The translations under genes were made by a program, and so were the position numbers. Below the pieces are notes generated by a model. That model searched no databases, was not told where the DNA came from, and was given only the letters and a program-made list of their open reading frames with translations. DNA of 64,000 nt, taken from the NCBI RefSeq assembly GCF_015644725.1, contig NZ_CP064795.1:366001-430000 (forward strand), given 5' to 3'. Each line of letters starts with the position of its first letter. Position 1 is the first letter of the stretch. Of the stretch, positions 9,059 to 16,516 are shown in pieces. This DNA is from Salinimonas marina. GTDB taxonomy: Bacteria; Pseudomonadota; Gammaproteobacteria; Enterobacterales; Alteromonadaceae.

Positions 9059-9615
9059 TTACTGCGCAGGCGATTTGCCCATAAGCAGTTTATCTTTAAA
9101 ATCAAGCATACGGCCCACCCCAGAGCCCAGTCGCATCAGGGTGTGTAGTTTTTCCGGTCCTAAATTTTGTAGCTCCTGAGACCATGCTGTGACCGACTCC
9201 AGCAAGTCATGGATCTCGTTAAGGCGGTTTTGTACAGCTTGTTCTTCTTTGTCGACAGGGGCTTCCATCATTAAGTCACGTAACAACGACAAAGTAGGAT
9301 CAATTTCACGTTTACGCCGTTCTTCAAACACCCGGTTGGCCAGCACCCAGATTGAGCCCGCCGGGATAAAGTACTCTTTACGTTCGCCCGCCACATGGTG
9401 CTGTTTCACCAGCCGCCAGGATTGCAGTTCCTTGAGGGCCATACTGGTATTGCCCCGGGAAATATTCAGCGCATCCGCAATTTGCTGGGCTGCCAAAGGC
9501 GTTTCAGTTAGTACAATCAAAGCCAGTATCTGGCCAACGGTGCGGTTGAACCCCAGCGACTGCCCATTTCGCCAAAATGCATAACCGAGGACTTTACTGT
9601 TGGTGACATTTCCAT
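9059..9615 (-). pseudogene. GbsR/MarR-type regulator with a one-base frameshift
   Basis: Two overlapping frames on the minus strand together make one regulator of about 185 residues. The first frame starts at the ATG at 9613-9615 and reads MEMSPTVKSSVMHFGEMGSRWG; it then runs to a TGA at about 9520. The second frame continues exactly as the family should: FNRTVGQILALIVLTETPLA, then a winged helix with ISRGNTSMALKELQSW. The join is at a run of four C on the plus strand (9551-9554): one extra base there would restore WG-x-FNRT. Only TTG at 9518-9520 could start the second part, without a convincing ribosome site. Either the regulator is inactive in this strain or the base is a sequencing error. 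It sits at the head of the cydAB operon, its presumed target. Confidence 0.8.
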
Positions 9616-9635
9616 AATGCTAGCTTCTTTTAAAG

Positions 9636-9681
9636 TTTCAGAAATTACTGAAAGTTTATAATGTTTTTGGTTTTACAGCAA
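9636..9681 (-). promoter_or_regulatory. Probable promoter and operator of the regulator-cydAB operon
   Basis: On the minus strand, TTGCTG (9676-9681) and TATAAA (9655-9660) form a -35/-10 pair with a 15-base spacer, which is short. Just downstream lies a perfect palindrome TTTCAG-AAATTA-CTGAAA (9636-9653), placed where a repressor would block initiation. Binding by the adjacent GbsR-type protein is an inference. Confidence 0.5.
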
Positions 9682-10260
9682 GTCTGGATGAGCTTGGAAA
9701 CATTAAAAGCTAGTAAGGCAGAGTCGGGAGAGGGTTATGCCAGAGCCTGAAGAACCTAGAGATAAAACCGCACACAGCCAGATGCCCTGCAGCTACCCTA
9801 AAGGCCTCTCGGTCAGCTCTGCGAGCATGAAATGATAAGTTGTGTTTCAATGGCCTCATCGCGGGCGTGGGATTGGAGCCTGATGACCACCGCATTTAGT
9901 TGGAGATTGAACCTGAGAGAGAGCCTGAGAGAGTATGCGCCTGAAAGAGTGTGAGTCTAAGGAAGAGTATGTGGATGCCCCCTACGAATAAGCAATGGTG
10001 GCTATCTGTAACTACAGGGCGTTGCGCTACGTCCGCGCTGCAGAATAAGCGTATCGGCAGGTACCGGTTAAGTTTAGTATTGCGAAGCAATCGTACTGTG
10101 ACCAGTCATATTGCCAGACGCAGGCATATAAATAATAATCATCACCGATGATCAGGCCGCAAAGAGGACAGGGTCGTCCGAACTGCTCAGCGCAGCGGCG
10201 TAACGCGATCATGTTACTACGCCACCAGGCTCTTTGCTTATTCGTTACCCCGGGGCGAGA
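9682..10260. other. Intergenic stretch with degenerate tandem repeats and a doubtful small ORF
   Basis: No gene is well supported here. At 9912-9973 a purine-rich unit of about 16 bases (CCTGAGAGAGTATGCG-like) recurs roughly four times with drift. On the minus strand, 10027-10212 is a 61-residue frame with a CxxC motif (RPCPLCG) and many aromatic residues; the frame stays open some 14 codons further upstream without a clear start. It could be a small zinc-ribbon protein or a remnant. I recognise no family. Confidence 0.35.
10027..10212 (-). CDS. Possible small CxxC protein (unrecognised)
   Basis: 61 residues beginning MIALRRCAEQFGRPCPLCG and continuing with a Tyr/Trp-rich segment (ACVWQYDWSQYD). 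The CPLCG pair suggests half a zinc site, with further cysteines at C47-type positions downstream. There is no convincing Shine-Dalgarno. It lies just upstream of the cydA regulator promoter region and downstream of the binding-protein gene, on the same strand as both. Function unknown; it may be a truncated remnant of a larger gene. Confidence 0.2.
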   Translation of the reverse strand: MIALRRCAEQFGRPCPLCGLIIGDDYYLYACVWQYDWSQYDCFAILNLTGTCRYAYSAART

Positions 10261-11268
10261 TCACCAGCGCTGTAAAATACGCTCGTAGATATCGGTATCC
10301 AGCAAGCTTGGCCGTGCGCCCACGGTGGCACTTTGTAATGCCTCAAATGCGGCTTCAATCGTGGTGTAGGTGGTACCATCAATCACATATACCGAGCTGT
10401 TGTCGGCACTGGTCGTATCCAGCGCCAGAGCATGCTCCAATACCCTGGGCGCCAGCGCCTGATGCATTACCTGAGCACTGCTGATGTAGTCGGCGCTGCC
10501 ATCGCCATTAATATCTTTGGTCAGCCAGGTCATGCCCAGCAAACGGTTGTAGCTGCCATCCTGCTGCATGATTTCGATGGTTTGATTAAATTGCTGCAAA
10601 CGACTGTCGACGTTATCAACATCCTCGCGCAGCGCCAGCCGAAACCCCGCGGTGACCAGGGGGCGAGCCGACAGATACACCATCTCTTCGTTTTCGTTAC
10701 GCAGCAGCCGGTTAAACTCATCTATCAGCAGACGGCTGGTGACCAGATAATAGGCCCGGTTGTCGGCAAGTTGCTTGAACGCATCATAGGTGGAAGGGTT
10801 ACGACCCCATTTCACATCTTTGATCAAACGAATGGTGTCGGTATTGGCAAAACGGTTATCAATGGCCACCCGGCGGTCTTGCAAATGCGGTATTAAAGCC
10901 ACCTCTTTAACCGAATCATTTTTGCTCACTGCATACAAATACAGCGGCAAGTACGGTTTGGAATAACGCATATTGCTTTTTTGGGTGTTCAGGTCAATAG
11001 ATGCATAATCACCATCAAGCTTGCCGCTTAAAATGGCACTGCCTAAAAAGGCCGGACGCATCATTTCCAGAGTTAACGGTTCACCCATACGCTTAAAGGC
11101 CTCGAGTACCAGATTGTTCAGCCGTGCCGGTTCACCTTCGTCATCCACATACGTAGGCAACTGGCTGGCGCCCAGCCTGGACTCCGCCAGGGTTGGCGCT
11201 GGACTCAGCACTAATAAAATAACCGCAACAAAAGATAAAACGCGCAAAGGCAATTCCTTGATAAACAA
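10261..11268 (-). CDS. Periplasmic solute-binding-like protein with an EF-hand-type loop
   Basis: 335 residues with a signal peptide ending near PTLAES (residue 29). The body resembles bacterial extracellular solute-binding family 3: early YVDDEGEPARLNNLVLEAF, a middle MRYSKPYLPLYLYAV segment, and DDGSYNRL-like LQQFNQTIEIMQQDGSYNRL. After residue 245 the sequence DINGDGSADYI matches a calcium-binding DxNxDG loop, followed by a C-terminal helical extension not usual for the family. No transporter genes are adjacent, so an orphan sensor or binding role is more likely than ABC uptake. Family assignment moderate. Confidence 0.6.
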   Translation of the reverse strand: MFIKELPLRVLSFVAVILLVLSPAPTLAESRLGASQLPTYVDDEGEPARLNNLVLEAFKRMGEPLTLEMMRPAFLGSAILSGKLDGDYASIDLNTQKSNMRYSKPYLPLYLYAVSKNDSVKEVALIPHLQDRRVAIDNRFANTDTIRLIKDVKWGRNPSTYDAFKQLADNRAYYLVTSRLLIDEFNRLLRNENEEMVYLSARPLVTAGFRLALREDVDNVDSRLQQFNQTIEIMQQDGSYNRLLGMTWLTKDINGDGSADYISSAQVMHQALAPRVLEHALALDTTSADNSSVYVIDGTTYTTIEAAFEALQSATVGARPSLLDTDIYERILQRW

Positions 11269-11449
11269 ATGGACAGGTGTATTTTTATTCTATTGTTCAG
11301 TGTAGCGGCTTTTAAGGGCAAATAGCAAAGGTCTGCAACAGACCGGTTCATGGCACGGCGGTATAATAATAGCGGGACATCGGGCCCAGGAAGCGAACAG
11401 CTAAAGGGGGGCGAAAGACGGAGCATGCATGGGGGGCAGTAAATCTCAC

Positions 11450-11485
11450 CCGTGACCGCTTGCCGCTATGGGCAGGCGGTCACGG
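11450..11485. repeat. Strong inverted repeat downstream of the M28 peptidase gene
   Basis: CCGTGACCGC (11450-11459) and GCGGTCACGG (11476-11485) pair perfectly, with TGCC...GGCA continuing inside. It lies 28 bases after the peptidase stop and upstream of the binding-protein gene. There is no T-run after the stem on the minus strand, so Rho-independent termination is uncertain. Confidence 0.5.
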
Positions 11486-11513
11486 TAATAAAAAAGCATA
11501 TTACATGAGAGGG

Positions 11514-12872
11514 TTACTCACCAAAGCTACCGGCAGCGCCAGGAAAGACCACCGGGCTTTCAAAGCCCTCTTTACTAACACTGGCTACTCCGAAAAAGTA
11601 GTTATCAATAACCACATTTTCCAATGTGGCGCTAGTCACATTACCTACAAATTTGCTGTATTGCCATTGCGGGGCATCGGTATAACGCCAGTAAATTTTA
11701 TACCCTGCCAGGTTCGGATTTTGCTGTTTATCGGCCTGCGCCCAGCTTAAGGTGGTATCCGGTGAAACGGCACCTTTTATAGTGACATCAGCCGGTGGCG
11801 CCGGCGCCCAGGCCATCGCTGCCAGACTCACCGCATTGAGTGACGTCAGTTTCGCTGCATAATCAAAGTCCACGCCCTCGATGGTATCGCCATATTCGAC
11901 CCCATCTTCGGTACGTAAGTCCTGATGCTGGCGGACATAATTTTCGTTGGTTTCCATAATGCGGATCCCAGGATAGCCTAAGTCATTTAACGGGCGGTGA
12001 TGGCCGCCCCGACCAAAGCGATCAAGCCGGTATATCACCATGGTATCCAGATTAGGAATATACTCGTCGGCAAGTTTATCAATATAACGCGCTAAATTCC
12101 GGGAGGGCGAGTCAACTTCACCCCCGGTAAAACGGCGGGTGCGGGCTTCGTCCGCGGTTTCGGTGACCCGCGTGCCTTCGGCAAACAAACGGGCCGTGGT
12201 GTTGTTGATGACCCCGTTCACCCCCTCGATATTGCCAATCATGTCATTGTTCAGCACCGCTTTTAAACGCCAGCCTTCGTCTTTGGCTTTGGCAGCCAGA
12301 ATCTTGCCACCAAATAACCCCTGTTCTTCACCGGCCAGCGCGGCGTACACAATGCTGCCATTAAACTGATACTGAGATAATACCCGGGCGGCTTCCAGGG
12401 TGCCGGCGACCCCAGAGGCATTGTCATTCGCCCCGGGAGCGTCGGAGGTGGCGTCCATCACATCCGAGACCCGGGAGTCGATATCTCCGGACATCAGCAC
12501 ATAACGGTTGGGATCGGTGGAGCCACGCTGAATGGCCACCACGCTGATGACATCCGTTGGCTCGGGAATACGCTTTTCACCACTCACAGTATCGCCGACA
12601 AACATCACTTCCAGACACCCGCCACACTGCGCCGAAATAGCTTCAAATTCTTGTTTTATCCAGCGCCGGGCGGCGCCAATACCACGGGTATCCGATTCGG
12701 TTTCAGATAAGGTATGGCGGGTTCCAAAGCTCACTAGTTTCCGAATGTCCTGCTCAATTCGATCAGCAGACACGGCTTTGGGGATGGCATGTAATTCGTT
12801 GGTGTCGGGGGCGGCAAGGCTTCCTGCAGAAGCGGTGGCAAGGGCTGTTAAAACAGCAAGGCGTGCAAACAT
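11514..12872 (-). CDS. Secreted M28-family metallopeptidase with C-terminal fibronectin-like domain
   Basis: 452 residues with a signal peptide (cut near GSLAAP, residue 21). The aminopeptidase core shows the second metal Asp in PGANDNASG (about 150), catalytic and metal Glu in GEEQGLFG (182-183), NNDMIGN, and GRGGHHRPLND for the last His ligand. The first ligand motif reads GDIDSR (D130) where most M28 enzymes have HxD, so Asp may replace His. Residues from about 360 on (PPADVTIKGAV...LSWAQ...YKIYWRYTD) form a beta domain like fibronectin type III. Likely a periplasmic or secreted aminopeptidase. Confidence 0.85.
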   Translation of the reverse strand: MFARLAVLTALATASAGSLAAPDTNELHAIPKAVSADRIEQDIRKLVSFGTRHTLSETESDTRGIGAARRWIKQEFEAISAQCGGCLEVMFVGDTVSGEKRIPEPTDVISVVAIQRGSTDPNRYVLMSGDIDSRVSDVMDATSDAPGANDNASGVAGTLEAARVLSQYQFNGSIVYAALAGEEQGLFGGKILAAKAKDEGWRLKAVLNNDMIGNIEGVNGVINNTTARLFAEGTRVTETADEARTRRFTGGEVDSPSRNLARYIDKLADEYIPNLDTMVIYRLDRFGRGGHHRPLNDLGYPGIRIMETNENYVRQHQDLRTEDGVEYGDTIEGVDFDYAAKLTSLNAVSLAAMAWAPAPPADVTIKGAVSPDTTLSWAQADKQQNPNLAGYKIYWRYTDAPQWQYSKFVGNVTSATLENVVIDNYFFGVASVSKEGFESPVVFPGAAGSFGE

Positions 12873-12932
12873 AAAAGCTCCTTCTCAGCTTGTGGTTGTC
12901 ACGCCTTAATGATTATTTTGTACTGGCGTGAC

Positions 12933-13628
12933 CTAAATAAACGCGTAGGCATCACCAAACAACTGAGTCTGGGGAAGCGCCCGGGCGCTAAAATCGTCTC
13001 TGGCTGCTTTCGCCATTTCAAACCGGCCGGCAATATACACCTGCACATCGCTAAGCGAAGGGTAGTCGGCAACGACGGCGTGGTGCACCCAGCCGGTTCT
13101 GCCAGACCAGTCATCTTCGGCAAATTCTACCACAGGGATGAAGTTAAACTGGTCGTGCTCATCGGCTAGTTTGCTAAGCTCATCGTACAAATATAAATCA
13201 TTTGTGTTTTTGCCACCCCAGTACAAGCTTACCGGGGTATGCGGATGATCTTTTAACGCCTGCTGTAAAATAGACCAGGTGTAGGAGAACCCGGTACCGC
13301 CGGCAATTAGAATAATAGGCTGGCCATTGGATTGCAGGTACGCCTCGCCGTGGCCACCGCTTATCGCGATACTGCCGTCATGGCGCATCCGCTCCAGCAC
13401 TTCAGTGGCATAAGCGTTATTTTCATCTGCGCCGATATGCAGCTCAATTTTATGGTTATCAAACGCGGCATTGGCGATGGAAAAAGGTCGCTTATCATTT
13501 TCACCCATATGCACCAGAATATACTGACCGGCATAAAAGGACACAGGCTGCGCCGGGGTAAGAATAACCTGGTATACAGCACCGGCCAGCGGCGTGATGG
13601 AGTCGACCTGACATTGAATTTGTGACAT
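12933..13628 (-). CDS. fre: NAD(P)H-flavin reductase
   Basis: 231 residues of the ferredoxin-NADP reductase-like family. The flavin-binding RPFSIANAA lies near residue 47 and the nicotinamide GGTGFSYTWSILQ near 110. The C-terminus FGDAYAFI is typical of Fre/LuxG. It reduces free FMN, FAD or riboflavin using NAD(P)H; the product flavins serve UbiX/UbiD chemistry, iron release and ribonucleotide reductase activation. It lies 39 bases downstream of ubiD on the same strand, the conserved ubiD-fre arrangement. Confidence 0.93.
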   Translation of the reverse strand: MSQIQCQVDSITPLAGAVYQVILTPAQPVSFYAGQYILVHMGENDKRPFSIANAAFDNHKIELHIGADENNAYATEVLERMRHDGSIAISGGHGEAYLQSNGQPIILIAGGTGFSYTWSILQQALKDHPHTPVSLYWGGKNTNDLYLYDELSKLADEHDQFNFIPVVEFAEDDWSGRTGWVHHAVVADYPSLSDVQVYIAGRFEMAKAARDDFSARALPQTQLFGDAYAFI

Positions 13629-13667
13629 TGATTCTCTTCTTTACATTAAATCGCTAAAAACGGAGCG

Positions 13668-15137
13668 CTAGTCCATGATACCAAGCTCATCCCAGATGTC
13701 ATCCACACGCTGTTTCACGGCTTCATCCATCACAATGGGCGTGCCCCATTCCCGATCGGTTTCACCGGGCATTTTGTTGGTGGCATCCATCCCCATTTTT
13801 GATCCTAGCCCCGACACGGGCGAAGCAAAATCCAGATAATCTATCGGGGTGTTTTTTACCAGGACGGTGTCGCGCGCCGGATCCATCCTTGTGGTGATGG
13901 CCCAGATAACATCATTCCAGTCACGTGCATCGACATCATCGTCACACACAATGACAAATTTGGTATACATAAACTGGCGCAAAAATGACCACACGCCCAT
14001 CATCACGCGTTTAGCGTGCCCCGGATACTGCTTCTTCATGGTGACTACGGCCATCCGGTACGAGCAGCCTTCCGGGGGCAGATAAAAATCAACAATTTCG
14101 GGAAACTGCTTTTGCAGAATAGGCACAAAAACCTCATTTAAAGCTACCCCTAAAATCGCGGGTTCATCAGGCGGCCGACCGGTATAGGTGGAATGATAAA
14201 TGGGATTTTTGCGGTGGGTGATATGAGTCACGGTCATCACCGGGAAGGTATCCACCTCATTGTAATAACCGGTATGATCGCCATAGGGCCCTTCGGGGGC
14301 GGTTTCATCCTGAGCAATATAGCCTTCCAGTACAATCTCGGCGCTGGCAGGTACCTGCAAATCATTACTTAATGACTGGGTCACCTCAGTTTTATCGCCC
14401 CGCAGCAAACCGGCAAAGGCATATTCGCTTAAGGTATCGGGCACCGGAGTTACCGCACCTAATATGGTGGCCGGGTCCGCGCCCAGCGCCACCGACACCG
14501 GGTAGGGTTCGCCAGGGTGGGTTTCACACCATTCGCGAAAATCCAGGGCGCCGCCACGATGGGATAACCAGCGCATGATCAGTTTATTTTTGCCAATAAG
14601 CTGTTGCCGGTAAATCCCCAGGTTCTGGCGTTTTTTATGAGGCCCCCGGGTAATGGTCAGGCCCCAGGTTACCAGTGGCGCCGCATCCCCTGGCCAGCAA
14701 CGCTGGATGGGCAGGGTGGTCAGATCGACCTCATCGCCCTGTAAAACCACTTCCTGACAGGGTGCCCTGCGCACTTCTTTAACCGGCATATTAAGCACCT
14801 GCCGAAATACCGGGAGTTTTTGCCACAGGTCTTTGAGGCCTTTGGGTGGTTCAGGCTCTTTCAGATAGGCCAGTAATTTGCCCACTTCTCGCAATGCCTG
14901 CATGCTGTCCTGGCCCATGCCCAGCGCCACTCGTTCAGGGGTACCGAACAAATTAGCCAGTACCGGAATCGTGCTGCCTTTAGGGTTTTCGAACAACAAC
15001 GCCGGGCCTTTTGCCCGCAATGTCCGATCCGCAATCTCCGTCATTTCCAGGTCCGTATCAATCTCGCGGGTGATACGCTTTAATTCACCACGCGCCTCAA
15101 GCTTGTCGATGAAATCGCGTAAGTCTTTATACTTCAT
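13668..15137 (-). CDS. ubiD: UbiD, 4-hydroxy-3-polyprenylbenzoate decarboxylase
   Basis: 489 residues, close to the 497 of E. coli UbiD. It carries out the prenylated-FMN dependent decarboxylation in ubiquinone synthesis. The N-terminus [21 protein letters not shown] and the motifs [12 protein letters not shown] (about 290) and [14 protein letters not shown] near the C-terminus are diagnostic. Glu residues of the E-(x)n-E/D catalytic network sit in the [12 protein letters not shown] segment. The cofactor-making UbiX is not in this window. It is co-transcribed with fre. Confidence 0.97.
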   Translation of the reverse strand: MKYKDLRDFIDKLEARGELKRITREIDTDLEMTEIADRTLRAKGPALLFENPKGSTIPVLANLFGTPERVALGMGQDSMQALREVGKLLAYLKEPEPPKGLKDLWQKLPVFRQVLNMPVKEVRRAPCQEVVLQGDEVDLTTLPIQRCWPGDAAPLVTWGLTITRGPHKKRQNLGIYRQQLIGKNKLIMRWLSHRGGALDFREWCETHPGEPYPVSVALGADPATILGAVTPVPDTLSEYAFAGLLRGDKTEVTQSLSNDLQVPASAEIVLEGYIAQDETAPEGPYGDHTGYYNEVDTFPVMTVTHITHRKNPIYHSTYTGRPPDEPAILGVALNEVFVPILQKQFPEIVDFYLPPEGCSYRMAVVTMKKQYPGHAKRVMMGVWSFLRQFMYTKFVIVCDDDVDARDWNDVIWAITTRMDPARDTVLVKNTPIDYLDFASPVSGLGSKMGMDATNKMPGETDREWGTPIVMDEAVKQRVDDIWDELGIMD

Positions 15138-15345
15138 AGGTAACCTGTGAACTCTGTCATCAATAATTATGGCGCCAGTATAGCATTAAGCCGGGTAAGC
15201 ACAGCAATGACAGCCCGGGCACGCCTTCATCAGGTCGACCACAAAGTTTTTTCTGGACAGCAGCAAAGATAGCGTGTCATATAGACACAACGTGACAAAA
15301 AAATGTTGCTTACCCCACTTTGTTTTCCCGTAACAGGAGCGCGCC

Positions 15346-15591
15346 ATGGGTACATTTGATAAATCGATGACCGAAGAGCTGAATCTATTGCTTAAGTTTC
15401 CTTCCGACAGCCTGATGCAGGGCCTCAAAATCCACCATGATGCCAGTCAGTCGGTGGTGCAGGCAGCGCAAAATCTACATACCAAAGGTTTGATTACCCA
15501 GTCTGATGGGGGGTATCTGACCGATTTAGGTATTGATGTGGCGGATCACGCCCGCAAGGTATATAGCGCCTTGTTGCGAACGCTGAATTGA
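15346..15591 (+). CDS. TIGR02647-type conserved small protein
   Basis: 81 residues, starting at an ATG 6 bases behind an AACAGGAGC ribosome site. The sequence FDKSMTEELNLLLKFPSDSLMQGLKIHHDA, split by several helices, followed by LHTKGLITQSDGGYLTDLGIDVADHA, matches a small gammaproteobacterial family of unknown function. The second half reads like a winged-helix tail (recognition helix then a GGYLTDLG beta turn), so nucleic-acid binding is possible but unproven. It stands alone between ubiD and motX. Confidence 0.6.
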   Translation: MGTFDKSMTEELNLLLKFPSDSLMQGLKIHHDASQSVVQAAQNLHTKGLITQSDGGYLTDLGIDVADHARKVYSALLRTLN

Positions 15592-15712
15592 GGTATTCCC
15601 GGTAGCCATAGACAAATCACAGCAAACCATAGCTTTGCTGCTATAGTTTTTCATCGCCCGGCCGATAATTTGAGGGTAATGTATTAATGTATCAATAGCA
15701 GGAAACACAACG

Positions 15713-16327
15713 ATGAAGCGTCTGTGGTTATTTTTGAGTCTATGCTTATTACCGGCGGTCAACGCCCAGGCTGAACAGCTTAAAGCGGTACAGTTGTATA
15801 CGCAGGATCAGCTTATCGGCTTAATCAACACCAATACTCACCTGGATAAAGTGGTCGCGGACCGGTGTCAGCTGGTCCAGGACATCGAAGCGCACGCAGA
15901 GGTGCTCCAGGAACCCGCTTTTCAGTTTTTGTGGGGCGATATGCTGGCCTGGGGGGTATGTATAGACGCTGATCCGACCCGCGGCATCCGCTTAATGCGC
16001 GAAGCGGCCCAACAAGGGTTGCCGGCAGCGCTGGAACAACTGGGACGCTATTATAAAAATGCCACCCTGGTCCAGCAGGATAAGGCCCGTGCGGTAGTGT
16101 ATTTGCGTGAGGCCTCGGCCCTGGGCAATCTGCGGGCCCAAATGCAGCTGGCCGAGTTGTTTATTGACGGACATGGCAGCCCGTATGACTACGAAGATGC
16201 CTATCGCTGGTTATACCATGCGATTACGGCCGATAAGTCCACCCACCGAAAAATTGCCGGATATCTGCAGGCCCTTGAATCGCTAATGCATCCCAAAGCA
16301 GTGCGTAGCGCCCGCCAGCCACTTTAA
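15713..16327 (+). CDS. motX: MotX-like sodium flagellar motor protein (Sel1 repeats)
   Basis: 204 residues with a signal peptide (LLPAVNAQAEQ, cut near 20) and then Sel1-like repeats: GDMLAWGVCIDADPTRGIRLM, AALEQLGRYYKN...KARAVVYLREAS and AQMQLAELFIDGHGSPYDYEDAYRWL. Two conserved Cys (in DRCQLVQD and GVCIDAD) fit MotX. In Vibrio and relatives MotX forms the T-ring of the sodium-driven polar flagellum with MotY and is encoded next to rnr, as here. Without that neighbour it would be only a generic Sel1 protein. No other flagellar genes are in the window. Confidence 0.75.
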   Translation: MKRLWLFLSLCLLPAVNAQAEQLKAVQLYTQDQLIGLINTNTHLDKVVADRCQLVQDIEAHAEVLQEPAFQFLWGDMLAWGVCIDADPTRGIRLMREAAQQGLPAALEQLGRYYKNATLVQQDKARAVVYLREASALGNLRAQMQLAELFIDGHGSPYDYEDAYRWLYHAITADKSTHRKIAGYLQALESLMHPKAVRSARQPL

Positions 16328-16516
16328 GCGCCGGGGTTTTTACCTGAAAAAACCGATCTAAGCATTTTTCTGTGCAGTAAAAACCAGCAATATGAAAATT
16401 ACTTAGACGCACAAATGTTGTCTGCTGTTAATATAACCATATTTTACAGTTAGTAGCTGTTATACTGGCGTTATGAAACATTTGTATAAATTAACCACAG
16501 GTAAAAGACCAACTGC

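Noticed and set aside
11450..11485. Intrinsic terminator of the M28 gene
   Set aside because: The stem is strong but neither strand has a T-run immediately after it, so it is recorded only as an inverted repeat.
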